From positions 27,433 to 91,432 of the forward strand of contig JAFTUC010000010.1 in NCBI GenBank assembly GCA_017466445.1: a DNA stretch of 64,000 nt, in the 5' to 3' direction. The DNA is from Clostridia bacterium (GTDB lineage Bacteria > Bacillota > Clostridia > Oscillospirales > CAG-272). The translations under genes were made by a program, and so were the position numbers. Positions 28,770 through 37,285 of this stretch are shown one piece after another (the first letter of the stretch is position 1; each line of letters opens with the position of its first letter). The notes below the pieces were generated by a model. That model saw only the letters and a list, made by a program, of their open reading frames with translations. It was not told where the DNA came from and searched no databases.

Positions 28770-29128
28770 TATGCTCTACCTCCTACGGATTCTCCGTTAT
28801 CCGCTCTGATAAACATTGTTTTGTCAAGTTTTCCTGTTATAGCCGCCGACATGCCCTCATCAAAAAGCGCCACACACATAACGCTTGATTCCTTTCCGAG
28901 GATCGCGGCAAGTTCATCCCCCGTGACGTCAAGTCTTGCGAGGGTCGTCTTATAATACGCGCACGAATCGCTGATCCGCTTTACGGTATTGTCCGACGCA
29001 TCCGACGCTATCATAACGAGAAGCGGCTTTCGTTTTCCTCTCACAGAGTCCCTTACAAGCGCCGTACCCGTCACGAGATATCCCGCACGCCGTGCGAGAC
29101 CGAGTATTCTTGTGATATAACTATCCAT
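28769..29128 (-). CDS. ylxQ: L7Ae/L30e-family ribosomal protein (YlxQ)
   Basis: A 119-residue small RNA-binding protein of the L7Ae family between ylxR and infB, its usual position in Firmicutes. Visible features are the early [13 protein letters not shown] and the central [15 protein letters not shown] segment characteristic of the kink-turn binding fold. It overlaps both neighbours by one base (TAATG), showing tight translational coupling. Its exact ribosomal role is not established. Confidence 0.88.
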   Translation of the reverse strand: MDSYITRILGLARRAGYLVTGTALVRDSVRGKRKPLLVMIASDASDNTVKRISDSCAYYKTTLARLDVTGDELAAILGKESSVMCVALFDEGMSAAITGKLDKTMFIRADNGESVGGRA

Positions 29129-29400
29129 TAAGTATTTTCAAGCTCCGCCTCAAGGCTGGCATATACATCCTCGGGGATCTCGCATTCGAGATTTTTTTCA
29201 AAGCGTTTCGCCTTTCTCGCCTTTAAAAAGCAGGTCTTGTTATGGCAAATATATGCTCCTCTTCCCGATTTCTTTCCCGTAAAATCGAGAGAAAGCTCTC
29301 CTTCCGGAGATCTTACGAGTCTTATAAGCTCCTTTTTGGGAAAGGATTCCATACATCCGAGACATTTTCTGTTCGGTATCTTTTTTTCCTTGATCGGCAT
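29128..29400 (-). CDS. ylxR: YlxR family protein (DUF448)
   Basis: A 90-residue protein with the family's GRGAYIC motif and surrounding cysteines (KCLGCMESFPKKELIRLVR near the start). YlxR is a nucleic-acid-binding protein found with nusA and reported to affect RNase P and global expression in B. subtilis. Its stop overlaps the ylxQ start by one base, and it follows nusA by 25 bases. Confidence 0.9.
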   Translation of the reverse strand: MPIKEKKIPNRKCLGCMESFPKKELIRLVRSPEGELSLDFTGKKSGRGAYICHNKTCFLKARKAKRFEKNLECEIPEDVYASLEAELENT

Positions 29401-29425
29401 AAATCATACTCCGTTTAAGGACAGA

Positions 29426-30463
29426 TCACTCAGCCCTTATATCGATCTTAAATCCCGTAAGTCTTGCAGCAAGACGGGCATTCTGTCCTGCCTTACCGAT
29501 TGCAAGCGAAAGCTGATCGCTATCCACAATAACGTAGCAAACCTTTTCGCTCTCAATAACGACTTCCTTTACGTTTGCGGGAGAAAGTGCGTTCGCAATA
29601 AACTCCTCGGGCTTTTCGCTGTATCTTACTATATCTATCTTTTCTCCGCGAAGCTCACTGAGTATTCCGCGAATTCTCGATCCGTGAGGACCGATACATG
29701 CGCCTACGGGATCTACCGCCTCATCGTTGGAGGCAACAGCCATTTTTACTCTCGACCCCGCTTCACGGGTAATAGCCTTGATAACCACGGTTCCGTCGCT
29801 GATCTCGGGAACGTCGTTTTCGAACATTCTCTTGACCATATGGGAATGAGTTCTCGAAAGAGTTACGATAGGACCTCTCTGAGAATCCTTGCTCACCTCG
29901 GTAACGAACACCTTTACGTGATCGCCGACAGCGAAATTCTCACCGGGGATCTGCTCGCTCTTAAGAAGAGTTGCGATGCTCGTTCCGGTATCAACGAGAA
30001 CGTTGCCGTTCTGAGGATCGACTCTCTGGACCACTGCCGTGATGATCGCTTCCCTCTTGTCCTCATATTCCTTTATTATCATTCCGCGCTCAGCTTCTCT
30101 GATTGCCTGGATTATTACCTGCTTTGCGGTCTGAGCGGAAAGACGTCTAAAATTCTTGACCTTGAGCTCGGTCTCTACAACTCCGCCGAGGGTGTGTCTT
30201 TTGCTGAGACTCTTTGCCTCGTCAAGACGGATATGAAGAAGCTCATCATATTCTTCAAAATCGTTCTCAACGACCTCACGTACCTGATAGACCTTTACGT
30301 CCTTCTTTACGGGATCTATCACTATACGGACGTTACTGTTTCCTCCCTGCTCACGCTTATACGCGCTTATGAGAGCGACCTCGACCTTTTCGATCATATA
30401 CTCCTTGGGAATACCCTTTTCAGCCTCAAGTATTTCAAGAGCCTTAAAAAACTCTGCGTTCAT
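29426..30463 (-). CDS. nusA: Transcription termination/antitermination factor NusA
   Basis: Binds RNA polymerase and modulates pausing, termination and antitermination. The 345-residue protein has the N-terminal polymerase-binding domain (1-125), an S1 domain (about 130-200) and KH domains with GACIGPHGSRIRGI and LAIGKAGQNARLAARLTG. Like other Firmicutes NusA it lacks the C-terminal acidic repeats of E. coli. An AAAGG lies about 13 bases before the ATG, a rather long spacing. Lies between rimP and ylxR. Confidence 0.96.
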   Translation of the reverse strand: MNAEFFKALEILEAEKGIPKEYMIEKVEVALISAYKREQGGNSNVRIVIDPVKKDVKVYQVREVVENDFEEYDELLHIRLDEAKSLSKRHTLGGVVETELKVKNFRRLSAQTAKQVIIQAIREAERGMIIKEYEDKREAIITAVVQRVDPQNGNVLVDTGTSIATLLKSEQIPGENFAVGDHVKVFVTEVSKDSQRGPIVTLSRTHSHMVKRMFENDVPEISDGTVVIKAITREAGSRVKMAVASNDEAVDPVGACIGPHGSRIRGILSELRGEKIDIVRYSEKPEEFIANALSPANVKEVVIESEKVCYVIVDSDQLSLAIGKAGQNARLAARLTGFKIDIRAE

Positions 30464-30512
30464 TTTTAGAACCGTACCTTTCGTTAGTTATATTTAAGAA
30501 TATTAGTTTACG

Positions 30513-30986
30513 TTAATCAAAATCAAATACCGTATTTGCTCTGGATATATCCGAGCGATCGAATTCATAGCGCGCATCTCCGACGCTTATGAATATCTTA
30601 TCCGCATTCTCGTCGGTATCAAGTATACCTTCAAACTGCTTTGCTCCGTGTTTCGGCGCAAAAAGCTTTACAAGCACCTTTTCGCCAACCATCATTAAAA
30701 AATGCTCTCTTGTGCGAATATTTCTCTCAAGTCCGGGTGAAGAGACCTCGAGATGATATGCGCTTTCGATCGGATCCGCATCGTCAAGGATCGGGTCGAT
30801 AGCTCTGTGTACCTTTTCACAGTCATCGATATCTATTCCGTCCTCGCTATCGATCGTTATTCTGAGGAACCACTCTGATCCCTCTTTTACAAACTCGACG
30901 TCCCAGACGTCGTATCCGAGAGCGTTTATCGGTTCTTCAAGGATCTCGCGGACCCTGACAGCCGTTTTGTTTTCATTTCTTGCCAA
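30513..30986 (-). CDS. rimP: Ribosome maturation factor RimP
   Basis: Needed for 30S subunit maturation. The 157-residue protein has the N-terminal RimP domain with VEFVKEGSEWFLRITID, the DCEKVHRAIDPILD segment and the signature YHLEVSSPGLER, then the C-terminal SH3-like domain. First gene of the nusA-infB operon, preceded by a promoter and a leader hairpin. Confidence 0.95.
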   Translation of the reverse strand: MARNENKTAVRVREILEEPINALGYDVWDVEFVKEGSEWFLRITIDSEDGIDIDDCEKVHRAIDPILDDADPIESAYHLEVSSPGLERNIRTREHFLMMVGEKVLVKLFAPKHGAKQFEGILDTDENADKIFISVGDARYEFDRSDISRANTVFDFD

Positions 30987-31016
30987 AGAACTGATACCTC
31001 CGTATTCATAAAAATC

Positions 31017-31040
31017 GGAAGAGTGCTTTCACACTCTTCC
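31017..31040 (-). promoter_or_regulatory. Terminator-like hairpin in the rimP-nusA leader
   Basis: A perfect 9-bp stem (GGAAGAGTG / CACTCTTCC), loop of six, followed on the minus strand by GATTTTTATG. It lies downstream of the rimP promoter (-10 at 31067-31072) and about 30 bases before rimP, so it could act as an attenuator of the operon; it could also stop transcripts from the lipoprotein gene upstream. Confidence 0.6.
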
Positions 31041-31066
31041 AACCACCGATAATCTTACTGTACTAT

Positions 31067-31094
31067 ATTATAACATAATATTCGGAAATTGCAA
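31067..31094 (-). promoter_or_regulatory. Sigma-A promoter of the rimP operon
   Basis: On the minus strand, TTGCAA (31094-31089), 16-bp spacer, TATAAT (31072-31067). Predicted transcript start is about 75 bases before rimP. Confidence 0.65.
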
Positions 31095-31147
31095 GTGTTT
31101 TTTCAAAAAAAATCGAAATATTTTTGATTTTTGGGACATTGTCTTCC

Positions 31148-31525
31148 TTATTCGGACGTTTTTGTATCCCTTTTACTGCAACTTTTACAAATTTCGTATC
31201 CTTGATCAAGATAAGCATCTATCTCCGAGGGGTCAATCTTCTTTTTATTTTCCTCTTTAATGGATGAAACGTGAGAGCAATCGGGAAAGAGATGTATCCT
31301 CTTACTCGACGTGTTGAGAACAGGATCGGTGATTTCAGACTCATCGGTCATATCACCCCGAATGTCTGTATCGGTATCATCATTTCCCTCGGACAAATGA
31401 TCCTTCGAATCACTTATCCACACACGCTCATCATCCGAAAAAGACTCGCACGAGGCAAGCAGCAATAAAAGCGCAAGGACGAGAAGCAGTGGCAAGAACG
31501 GCTTTTTCAGCATATCGGGGTCCAT
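31148..31525 (-). CDS. Small lipoprotein with Cys-rich C-terminal motif
   Basis: A 125-residue lipoprotein: hydrophobic signal peptide with lipobox LLASC (Cys26), an acidic Asp/Glu/Ser linker, then a C-terminal motif of the form hxxFPDCSHV ... GYEICKSCS. That pattern (Cys, about 30 residues, Gly-Tyr-x-x-Cys-x-x-Cys) resembles the small metal-binding tail seen on some nucleases and Ada-like modules; metal binding is inference. The ATG at 31525 follows directly on the stop of the upstream gene; an ATG four codons later is possible. Confidence 0.65.
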   Translation of the reverse strand: MDPDMLKKPFLPLLLVLALLLLLASCESFSDDERVWISDSKDHLSEGNDDTDTDIRGDMTDESEITDPVLNTSSKRIHLFPDCSHVSSIKEENKKKIDPSEIDAYLDQGYEICKSCSKRDTKTSE

Positions 31526-31843
31526 TTATCTCTTATTATGTCTTTCAAGTCTGATCATACCGAAGTCAAGAGCCTCGTAAAGAGTCTTTTTGGTAAACTG
31601 CTCTACCATTCTCTCAGACGTCGGCTTAGAGGTGTCCGTGCTGAGTATCTGTCCCACGATATTCTCGGGGATCTCAAGCTTGATGTTAGGGTCAGCGGTA
31701 TCGATCTTCTTGCTTCCGAGGAGCATGAGAAAGAGAACGTATTTATCTCTCATATCTCCGTAGCATATAAAGTTGTTTTCTCTTACGAGCGGCTTGTTTT
31801 TATAGGTGAGGTATTTTCCCTCAACGGTGATCTCGTTTGCCAT
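31526..31843 (-). CDS. Conserved hypothetical protein, 105 residues
   Basis: I do not recognise this protein. It is 105 residues, soluble, mixed alpha/beta, with a clear start (GGAGG seven bases upstream of the ATG) and a good promoter, so it is very likely a real gene. The sequence YLTYKNKPLVRENNFICYGDMRDKYVLFLML suggests a compact domain. It is followed without a gap by the small lipoprotein gene and preceded by tmcAL. Confidence 0.75.
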   Translation of the reverse strand: MANEITVEGKYLTYKNKPLVRENNFICYGDMRDKYVLFLMLLGSKKIDTADPNIKLEIPENIVGQILSTDTSKPTSERMVEQFTKKTLYEALDFGMIRLERHNKR

Positions 31844-31884
31844 TTATTTATCCTCCGTCAGATTAAAATTTCAACATTTTTTAT

Positions 31885-31913
31885 ATAATACCACATTTTT
31901 TTCTTTTATTCAA
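31885..31913 (-). promoter_or_regulatory. Promoter of the 105-residue protein gene
   Basis: On the minus strand, TTGAAT (31913-31908), 17-bp spacer, TATTAT (31890-31885). Confidence 0.6.
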
Positions 31914-31931
31914 GGGTATATTGTAAATATT

Positions 31932-33089
31932 TCAAGATTTTGCGTAAGGCTTGTTCCCTTCCGAATCCGAAAGTCTTCCGCAAAACGAAAAGGCTCTGTC
32001 GGCTCTTTGAGATATCTCATACTGCACCGCAACCTTATCGGAAAGCTTATTGTGAGCCGATTTCGTCGAAAGGACGGTTATTTCGGCTTTTTTCGATACC
32101 GATCTCATAAGTGAGCGTCCGACATCGGAAAAGGCAAGCACCGAGGTATATTCGGGCATAGTCTCAATATCGCTCCGCCTTACGGAAAGATAGGAAAAAT
32201 TAATCGCTCTGCGAATACGCGAATCGGTATATTTTTTGGTAGACACCGCGCTGAGAAGGTCCTGCAATCTCGTATATTTTCCGTTTTTCGCGGCATTTAC
32301 GAGACGTGAAGCAAGATCAAAGCTCATTTCGGGAGATTCGGCAAGAGTCTCGGGATCCGCAAAAGCAAGAAAAAGTATGAGAGCGGCATCGGGAAGATTT
32401 TGCGCAAATCTGCTTGCATCAAGAGTCTTTTCTCCGACCTCGACGGGTATCATTTCAAGAAAACGCTCCGTATCGTCCGAGGCGATCAGCCTTCTGCTCT
32501 CACTTGCCGAAAAATCGGTATCTCTGCGTATGAGCAGAGGCTTCACAGAGCTTCCCAGACGGTCGATAGCAGCATGATATTCAAGTGCGAGAATCTCGTT
32601 GGGTCTTGTCGGAAGCTTTTTTGAGAAAAGCTCGAAAAAGGTCTCCTCGCGAAGGGTCGCGTACCTACATGCGCTGTTTTTTTCCTGCTTTACCTTTTCG
32701 GAAAGCGCGTTTTCAAATTCATCAGATACAAGAAGACGCGCACACTCGGATATATACTCACTATCAAACGATTCGCTTCCGAATGCGAGGTAGTCAATGA
32801 CCTTAAGACCATCTGCTATATACACTCCCGCACTCGCAAATGACTGTGCGTAGGATGCCGACCAAGGGAAAGGAAGCTCGAGAACGAGATCGGCGCCTAC
32901 ATCGACCGCGATCTCCGCACGTTTATATTTTGAAAAGAGTGCCACAGAGCCTCTTTGAACGTAATTTCCGCTCATTATACATACTATACAGACCTGCTCG
33001 GGAGCAAAATGCGCTCTGATCCTGTCAAACAGTATCTTATGACCGTTATGAAACGGGTTAAATTCACAAATGACACCCACGTTTATCAT
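31932..33089 (-). CDS. tmcAL: tRNA(Met) cytidine acetate ligase (TmcAL, YlbM family)
   Basis: Forms N4-acetylcytidine at the wobble position of elongator tRNA-Met using acetate and ATP. The 385-residue protein opens with the nucleotidyltransferase motif CEFNPFHNGH (9-18), followed by IMSGNYVQRG, and LVLELPFPWSASYAQSFASAGV, all typical of YlbM/TmcAL. Its divergent neighbour is acetate kinase, so two acetate-using genes sit back to back, though this pairing may be coincidental. Confidence 0.9.
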   Translation of the reverse strand: MINVGVICEFNPFHNGHKILFDRIRAHFAPEQVCIVCIMSGNYVQRGSVALFSKYKRAEIAVDVGADLVLELPFPWSASYAQSFASAGVYIADGLKVIDYLAFGSESFDSEYISECARLLVSDEFENALSEKVKQEKNSACRYATLREETFFELFSKKLPTRPNEILALEYHAAIDRLGSSVKPLLIRRDTDFSASESRRLIASDDTERFLEMIPVEVGEKTLDASRFAQNLPDAALILFLAFADPETLAESPEMSFDLASRLVNAAKNGKYTRLQDLLSAVSTKKYTDSRIRRAINFSYLSVRRSDIETMPEYTSVLAFSDVGRSLMRSVSKKAEITVLSTKSAHNKLSDKVAVQYEISQRADRAFSFCGRLSDSEGNKPYAKS

Positions 33090-33148
33090 AGTTTTTTCCC
33101 ACTTTTGTAAATTTTTTGATATTTGGACATGTTTTCGCTCATATCCAC

Positions 33149-33177
33149 TTGAAATTTCGTTCTACATGTTATATAAT
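33149..33177 (+). promoter_or_regulatory. Promoter of ackA
   Basis: TTGAAA (33149-33154), 17-bp spacer, TATAAT (33172-33177). The leader is about 85 bases and includes a small hairpin (CGGAG / CTCCG, about 33199-33218). Confidence 0.65.
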
Positions 33178-33267
33178 TACAATAATTGTGTAGCTTTACC
33201 GGAGCCAAGTGCCCTCCGATAAGATATTACCACAAAATTTTATATTTGTCAAACATAGGAGAAAAAA

Positions 33268-34491
33268 ATGAACGTACTCGTTGTAAACGCGGGAAGCTCC
33301 TCGCTCAAGTATCAGCTCATCGACACCGTTACGGAAGACGTAAAATGTAAAGGTATCTGTGAAAGGATCGGCTCCGATGGAAGCCTTATCGAGCACAAGA
33401 TAAACGGCGAGAAGTATTCCAAGGAATACGAAATGCCCAATCACTCGGTTGCTATGAAGATCGTCGTTGACACTCTTTGCGACGAAAAGCTCGGATGCAT
33501 CAAGGACATTTCCGAGATAGAAGCTATCGGTCACCGTGTAGTCCACGGCGGTCCCTACTTCTTTGAGAGCTGTCTCGTTACCCCCGAGGTAATCGAAAAG
33601 CTCAGACTCTGCCATGACTTCGCGCCCCTTCACACTCCCGCTCACCTTATGGGTATTGAGGGCTGTACCGCGGTTATGCCCGACGTAAAGCAGGTACTCG
33701 TATTTGACACCGCTTTCCATCAGACTATGCCTCAGAAGGCTTATATGTATCCTCTTTCCTACGACATGTACGAGGATTACAAGATCCGCCGTTACGGCGC
33801 ACACGGAACCTCTCACCGCTTCGTTTCGGGAATCATGAACGAGATCCTGGCAAAGAAGGGTGTTACCGGTGACACCAAGGTGATCACCTGCCACATCGGA
33901 AACGGATCCTCGATCTCCGCAGTTCGCGGCGGCAAGGTCATCGATACATCCATGGGCTTCACTCCGCTTGAGGGTGTTGAGATGGGAACCCGTTGCGGAT
34001 CCATCGACCCCGCTATCGTTCCTTATATGATGGACAAGAAGGGCTGGAGCACCGACGAGGTTGCAAGCTATATGAACAAGAAGTGCGGTTTCCTCGGTCT
34101 TACCGGAAAGTCCGACTCCCGTGACCTTGAAAGTGCGGTCGAAAACGGACCCTCCGATCCTCTTTACGAGCGCGCTGAGCTCGCTACGAGCGTTCTCTTC
34201 TACCAGATCAAGAAGTACATCGGATCCTACACCGCAGCTATGGGCGGACTCGACGCTATCGTATTCACCGCAGGTCTTGGCGAGAACAATCCCAGACTCC
34301 GTGAAAAGGTATGTGAGGACATGGAATTCTTCGGAATCGAGATCAACAAGGAGCTCAATGCAAAGATTCTCCGTCAGTCCAACATAGTAAAGCTCTCGAC
34401 AGAAAACTCCAAGGTCGACGTTTACCTCATTCCCACCAACGAGGAGCTCGTCATCGCAAAGGACACAGAAGCTATAGTTTCCGCTCTTTGA
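33268..34491 (+). CDS. ackA: Acetate kinase
   Basis: Makes ATP and acetate from acetyl phosphate, the last step of the PFL-acetate branch. The 407-residue protein has the N-terminal NAGSSSLKYQL, the HRVVHGG motif, TAFHQTMP, the HIGNGSS phosphate-binding motif and FTAGLGENNP. AGGAG lies six bases before the ATG. Codon use is strongly biased (mostly ATC, AAG and CTC where neighbours use ATA and AAA), as expected for a highly expressed gene. No phosphotransacetylase gene is adjacent. Confidence 0.97.
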   Translation: MNVLVVNAGSSSLKYQLIDTVTEDVKCKGICERIGSDGSLIEHKINGEKYSKEYEMPNHSVAMKIVVDTLCDEKLGCIKDISEIEAIGHRVVHGGPYFFESCLVTPEVIEKLRLCHDFAPLHTPAHLMGIEGCTAVMPDVKQVLVFDTAFHQTMPQKAYMYPLSYDMYEDYKIRRYGAHGTSHRFVSGIMNEILAKKGVTGDTKVITCHIGNGSSISAVRGGKVIDTSMGFTPLEGVEMGTRCGSIDPAIVPYMMDKKGWSTDEVASYMNKKCGFLGLTGKSDSRDLESAVENGPSDPLYERAELATSVLFYQIKKYIGSYTAAMGGLDAIVFTAGLGENNPRLREKVCEDMEFFGIEINKELNAKILRQSNIVKLSTENSKVDVYLIPTNEELVIAKDTEAIVSAL

Positions 34492-34511
34492 TCTCTTATC
34501 TAAGATCATAC

Positions 34512-34547
34512 AAAAGCATTTACGGTCGTTTTTCCGTAGATGCTTTT
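34512..34547 (+). terminator. Terminator of ackA
   Basis: A 14-bp stem (AAAAGCATTTACGG / CCGTAGATGCTTTT, one wobble) followed by ATTTTT. Confidence 0.85.
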
Positions 34548-34564
34548 ATTTTTCCGTAAAAGGA

Positions 34565-34593
34565 TTGAAAAATTAACAATTTGGTGCTATAAT
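34565..34593 (+). promoter_or_regulatory. Promoter of the DtxR-like regulator
   Basis: TTGAAA (34565-34570), 17-bp spacer, TATAAT (34588-34593). The downstream leader is about 60 bases. Confidence 0.7.
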
Positions 34594-34656
34594 GATACCA
34601 TATACTGAAAAAAGCACCGAATTACTTACAAAACAAGCCAAAAGGAGTGTTGTGCG

Positions 34657-35025
34657 ATGCATTTACAGGAATCAGGCGAGATGTATCTTGAAGCGATACA
34701 CGTTCTTTACAGTAAAAACTCAAGCGTACGTTCTATTGATATAAGCGAGCATCTCGGATACTCAAAGCCGAGCGTCAGCCGTGCCGTAGGTCTTTTAAAA
34801 AACGGCGGATATATAACGGTAGACAAGGACGGCTTCATCCTTCTGACCGAAGCGGGAAAAGAGGTAGCCGAAAAAATATACGAGCGACACACGCTTTTGA
34901 CAAGATTCCTCTGTTATATCGGAGTTGACGAGGAAACGGCATCAGAGGACGCCTGCAAGATAGAGCACGCTATCAGCGACGAATCCTTTGCCGCTATCAA
35001 GCGTTACGCATCAAATCTTAAATAA
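34657..35025 (+). CDS. DtxR/MntR-family metal-dependent regulator
   Basis: A 122-residue regulator, short like MntR. The N-terminus (GEMYLEAIHVLY), the winged helix (SSVRSIDISEHLGYSKPSVSRAVGLLKNGGYI) and the dimerisation/metal region (HTLLTRFLCYIGV ... ACKIEHAIS) match the DtxR/MntR family; residues such as Glu and His in the latter (CKIEH) are the usual metal ligands. AAGGAG precedes the ATG. It stands alone, so its target (probably a Mn or Fe transporter) is elsewhere. Confidence 0.85.
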   Translation: MHLQESGEMYLEAIHVLYSKNSSVRSIDISEHLGYSKPSVSRAVGLLKNGGYITVDKDGFILLTEAGKEVAEKIYERHTLLTRFLCYIGVDEETASEDACKIEHAISDESFAAIKRYASNLK

Positions 35026-35030
35026 AAGCT

Positions 35031-35064
35031 TACGGCAGATATCGTTTTTTTGATATCTGCCGTA
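35031..35064. terminator. Bidirectional terminator
   Basis: A perfect 13-bp stem (TACGGCAGATATC and complement) with an 8-base loop, TTTTTA following; between convergent genes. Confidence 0.85.
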
Positions 35065-35074
35065 TTTTTATGTA

Positions 35075-36928
35075 TCAGGATTCGATCTTTACAAATTCGA
35101 TCGGATAAAGAAGATCCTTGGAATCATCCGCGGGGTCAAAGAGCGCCTCGCTTGCCGAGATCAGAGAAAAGGTCTTATTATCCTCGCTCATCACGTATTC
35201 CTCGTAATAACGCTTGTTTATATCATCGTCCGCATCGGTAGACGTATAGAGCCTTCCGCCCTTAGCGAGAAATGCACCTCCTTTATGATGAAACATATCG
35301 TCAATGAGCCCTTCAACGTCGAACTCAGCGACCGCATCATTTACAAGCTCCTTAAGCGTGAGATCCATTTCGGCAAGAAGGTCATCGAGGCTCTCGTATC
35401 CCATTTCGGATGCCAGCTTGGCGTAATATTTCGGAAGCGCCTCGCTAAATCCTTTTTTGAAGTTATCCGCAAAAATTTTCGACGAATTCTCGGAAATCGT
35501 CACCTTATAAGTATTATCGCTACCGAAAAGCATACGCACGGTAAGCGTGAGACCGTCGAAATCGAATAAGGAAGATCCTTCATCGTTAAGAGACATCTCG
35601 ACACGCTCGGTAAGATCTACGGTAGATTCCCAAAGACCAACGAAATTACTGCTGAGATCCTCTCCCTCGATACTGTCCGCATCCGAAACGTTGGGAGTTG
35701 GGATACCGTCCTTATACGACCATTCACCCTCAAGGTAATGATTTATCACGCTCGGAACAAAGCCGTCATATTCGCCTTTAAAATAGAGTCTCGTATTTTC
35801 GAGAGAATAGACGTATTCATCCGACTCGGGAAATGACGCATTTTCCGGAACGACGAGATTTTTTATTATGATATCCCCCTCGGAGAGAATATACTTCACC
35901 TCAATACCGAGTATATCATCAAGTACGGTGTACGCTTTTACCTTCCCGTTAAGTGCGGGATATCCGTAATTTTCCGCATAACTCGCTCCCATAAAACAAA
36001 GAGCGTTATCGTCATACGAATATTCGTACGCCACGCCGTCAAGGATCTGCGTAAACGAGGACTTTTCGTCATACCCTACGTCCGAGATCCATTCGGGAGC
36101 GGTAACAGACACCTTTTTACCGATATCGGTAAAGGAAACGTCAAAGGTCTGACTTCCCCTCTCTCCCATATCCGTATCATCGTAGTCGGAGCTCAGATAC
36201 ATTCCGACAAGCACTCCACTTTTATTCACGGTAAATGTCAGGACCGAATCGTATTTTTCATAGTCACCGCTGATCTCACTGTTTATGCGATCGTCAAAAA
36301 CCGCATCGCTTTCGAGGATCTTCATTATTTCGAGATAGCTTGACGTTTTTACATTCAGAATATAATTTCCGTTCTTTTCGCTTATATCACAAAGCTTTGC
36401 AAATGTTGACGCGGTATGCTCGAACGAATCTATCCCTGCGCCCGTAAGTATCCTTCTGATTATTAGGTACGGAGTGAACGCCTCATCCGAAAAGGCATAT
36501 GAAAATCCGTACCACTCGCCGTAGCAGTATGCCTGCTTTCCGTCATAATAATATCCGTAATACTCATCCGGAAACTTTTCGTTATAGATATCCTTAACGA
36601 GCATTTTATATTCGCCGTCCGATTTTTTCTCGACAGAAAAGACCATCGGCTGAGAAACCGATCTGCTGCTTTCCTTATACGTCATGACCGCTTTTCCGGA
36701 AAAAGACGGAGAATTTATCAAAGCTTTAAGCGAATCCACAAGAATCTTTCCCGCATTTTCCTTAGTAACGGCAAGGCTCTCTTCATCGCCTTGCTTACCG
36801 TCAGTCTTATTTTCGGGAGAGCCACACGATGTAAGAAGCATACCGATCAGCAAAGAAAGCGCGATGAGAAAGGACAAAGCAGAGGCGGCTTTGCAACGGC
36901 AAGGGTGTTTAAATGCGGGAGAGATCAT
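35075..36928 (-). CDS. Large lipoprotein of unknown function
   Basis: A 617-residue lipoprotein with a signal peptide and lipobox LLTSC (Cys35). Residues about 55-270 look like a LolA/LppX-type or outer-face lipid-binding beta fold (repeated short beta strands, YYYDGKQAYCYGEWYG); the middle has a second beta-rich part, and the C-terminal third includes a lipocalin-like segment (LSSNFVGLWESTVDLTERVEM) and an acidic helical stretch. These folds are inferred from sequence pattern only. It follows a 102-residue membrane protein by 14 bases and prfB further upstream, so it probably shares their transcript. GAGAGG precedes the ATG. Confidence 0.7.
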   Translation of the reverse strand: MISPAFKHPCRCKAASALSFLIALSLLIGMLLTSCGSPENKTDGKQGDEESLAVTKENAGKILVDSLKALINSPSFSGKAVMTYKESSRSVSQPMVFSVEKKSDGEYKMLVKDIYNEKFPDEYYGYYYDGKQAYCYGEWYGFSYAFSDEAFTPYLIIRRILTGAGIDSFEHTASTFAKLCDISEKNGNYILNVKTSSYLEIMKILESDAVFDDRINSEISGDYEKYDSVLTFTVNKSGVLVGMYLSSDYDDTDMGERGSQTFDVSFTDIGKKVSVTAPEWISDVGYDEKSSFTQILDGVAYEYSYDDNALCFMGASYAENYGYPALNGKVKAYTVLDDILGIEVKYILSEGDIIIKNLVVPENASFPESDEYVYSLENTRLYFKGEYDGFVPSVINHYLEGEWSYKDGIPTPNVSDADSIEGEDLSSNFVGLWESTVDLTERVEMSLNDEGSSLFDFDGLTLTVRMLFGSDNTYKVTISENSSKIFADNFKKGFSEALPKYYAKLASEMGYESLDDLLAEMDLTLKELVNDAVAEFDVEGLIDDMFHHKGGAFLAKGGRLYTSTDADDDINKRYYEEYVMSEDNKTFSLISASEALFDPADDSKDLLYPIEFVKIES

Positions 36929-36942
36929 TTAGCTTTTTCCTC

Positions 36943-37251
36943 TCAGAAAGGAAATTCTTCCTCGTCAACCTCTTCGGTAACGGGAACGTCGAATTCTTTA
37001 TCAAGACCTTCAAATTCCATATAATCGTCGCAGAGCGAGTCAAGAACGGTAAGACGGTCGTTTTCAACAGATGCGCTCTTGACAACGAGTATAGTTCCGA
37101 GTATTCCTTCAATAGCGGAAAGTGCAAGGAAAGCACCGGCAAGGCTCTTGCGTTTTTTGAACTGCGCTATCGATACGACAAGGAAGGAAAGCGACTGGAT
37201 AAGAAGTATGAGACCTATTGTGAATTTGGATTTTTCGATGGGATTTTTCAT
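36943..37251 (-). CDS. Small membrane protein, two helices and acidic tail
   Basis: A 102-residue protein I do not recognise. Two hydrophobic segments (about residues 11-30 and 39-60) are followed by a strongly acidic C-terminal tail ending TEEVDEEEFPF. It lies between prfB and the large lipoprotein gene on one strand with short gaps, consistent with an operon. Confidence 0.7.
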   Translation of the reverse strand: MKNPIEKSKFTIGLILLIQSLSFLVVSIAQFKKRKSLAGAFLALSAIEGILGTILVVKSASVENDRLTVLDSLCDDYMEFEGLDKEFDVPVTEEVDEEEFPF

Positions 37252-37285
37252 TGTTTTTCACCTTTCGTATATATGTTTATTTTAT

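Noticed and set aside
33196-34509. 437-codon open frame antisense to ackA
   Set aside because: It mirrors the strongly biased codons of acetate kinase; it has no ribosome site or recognisable domain, and the sense frame is unmistakably ackA.
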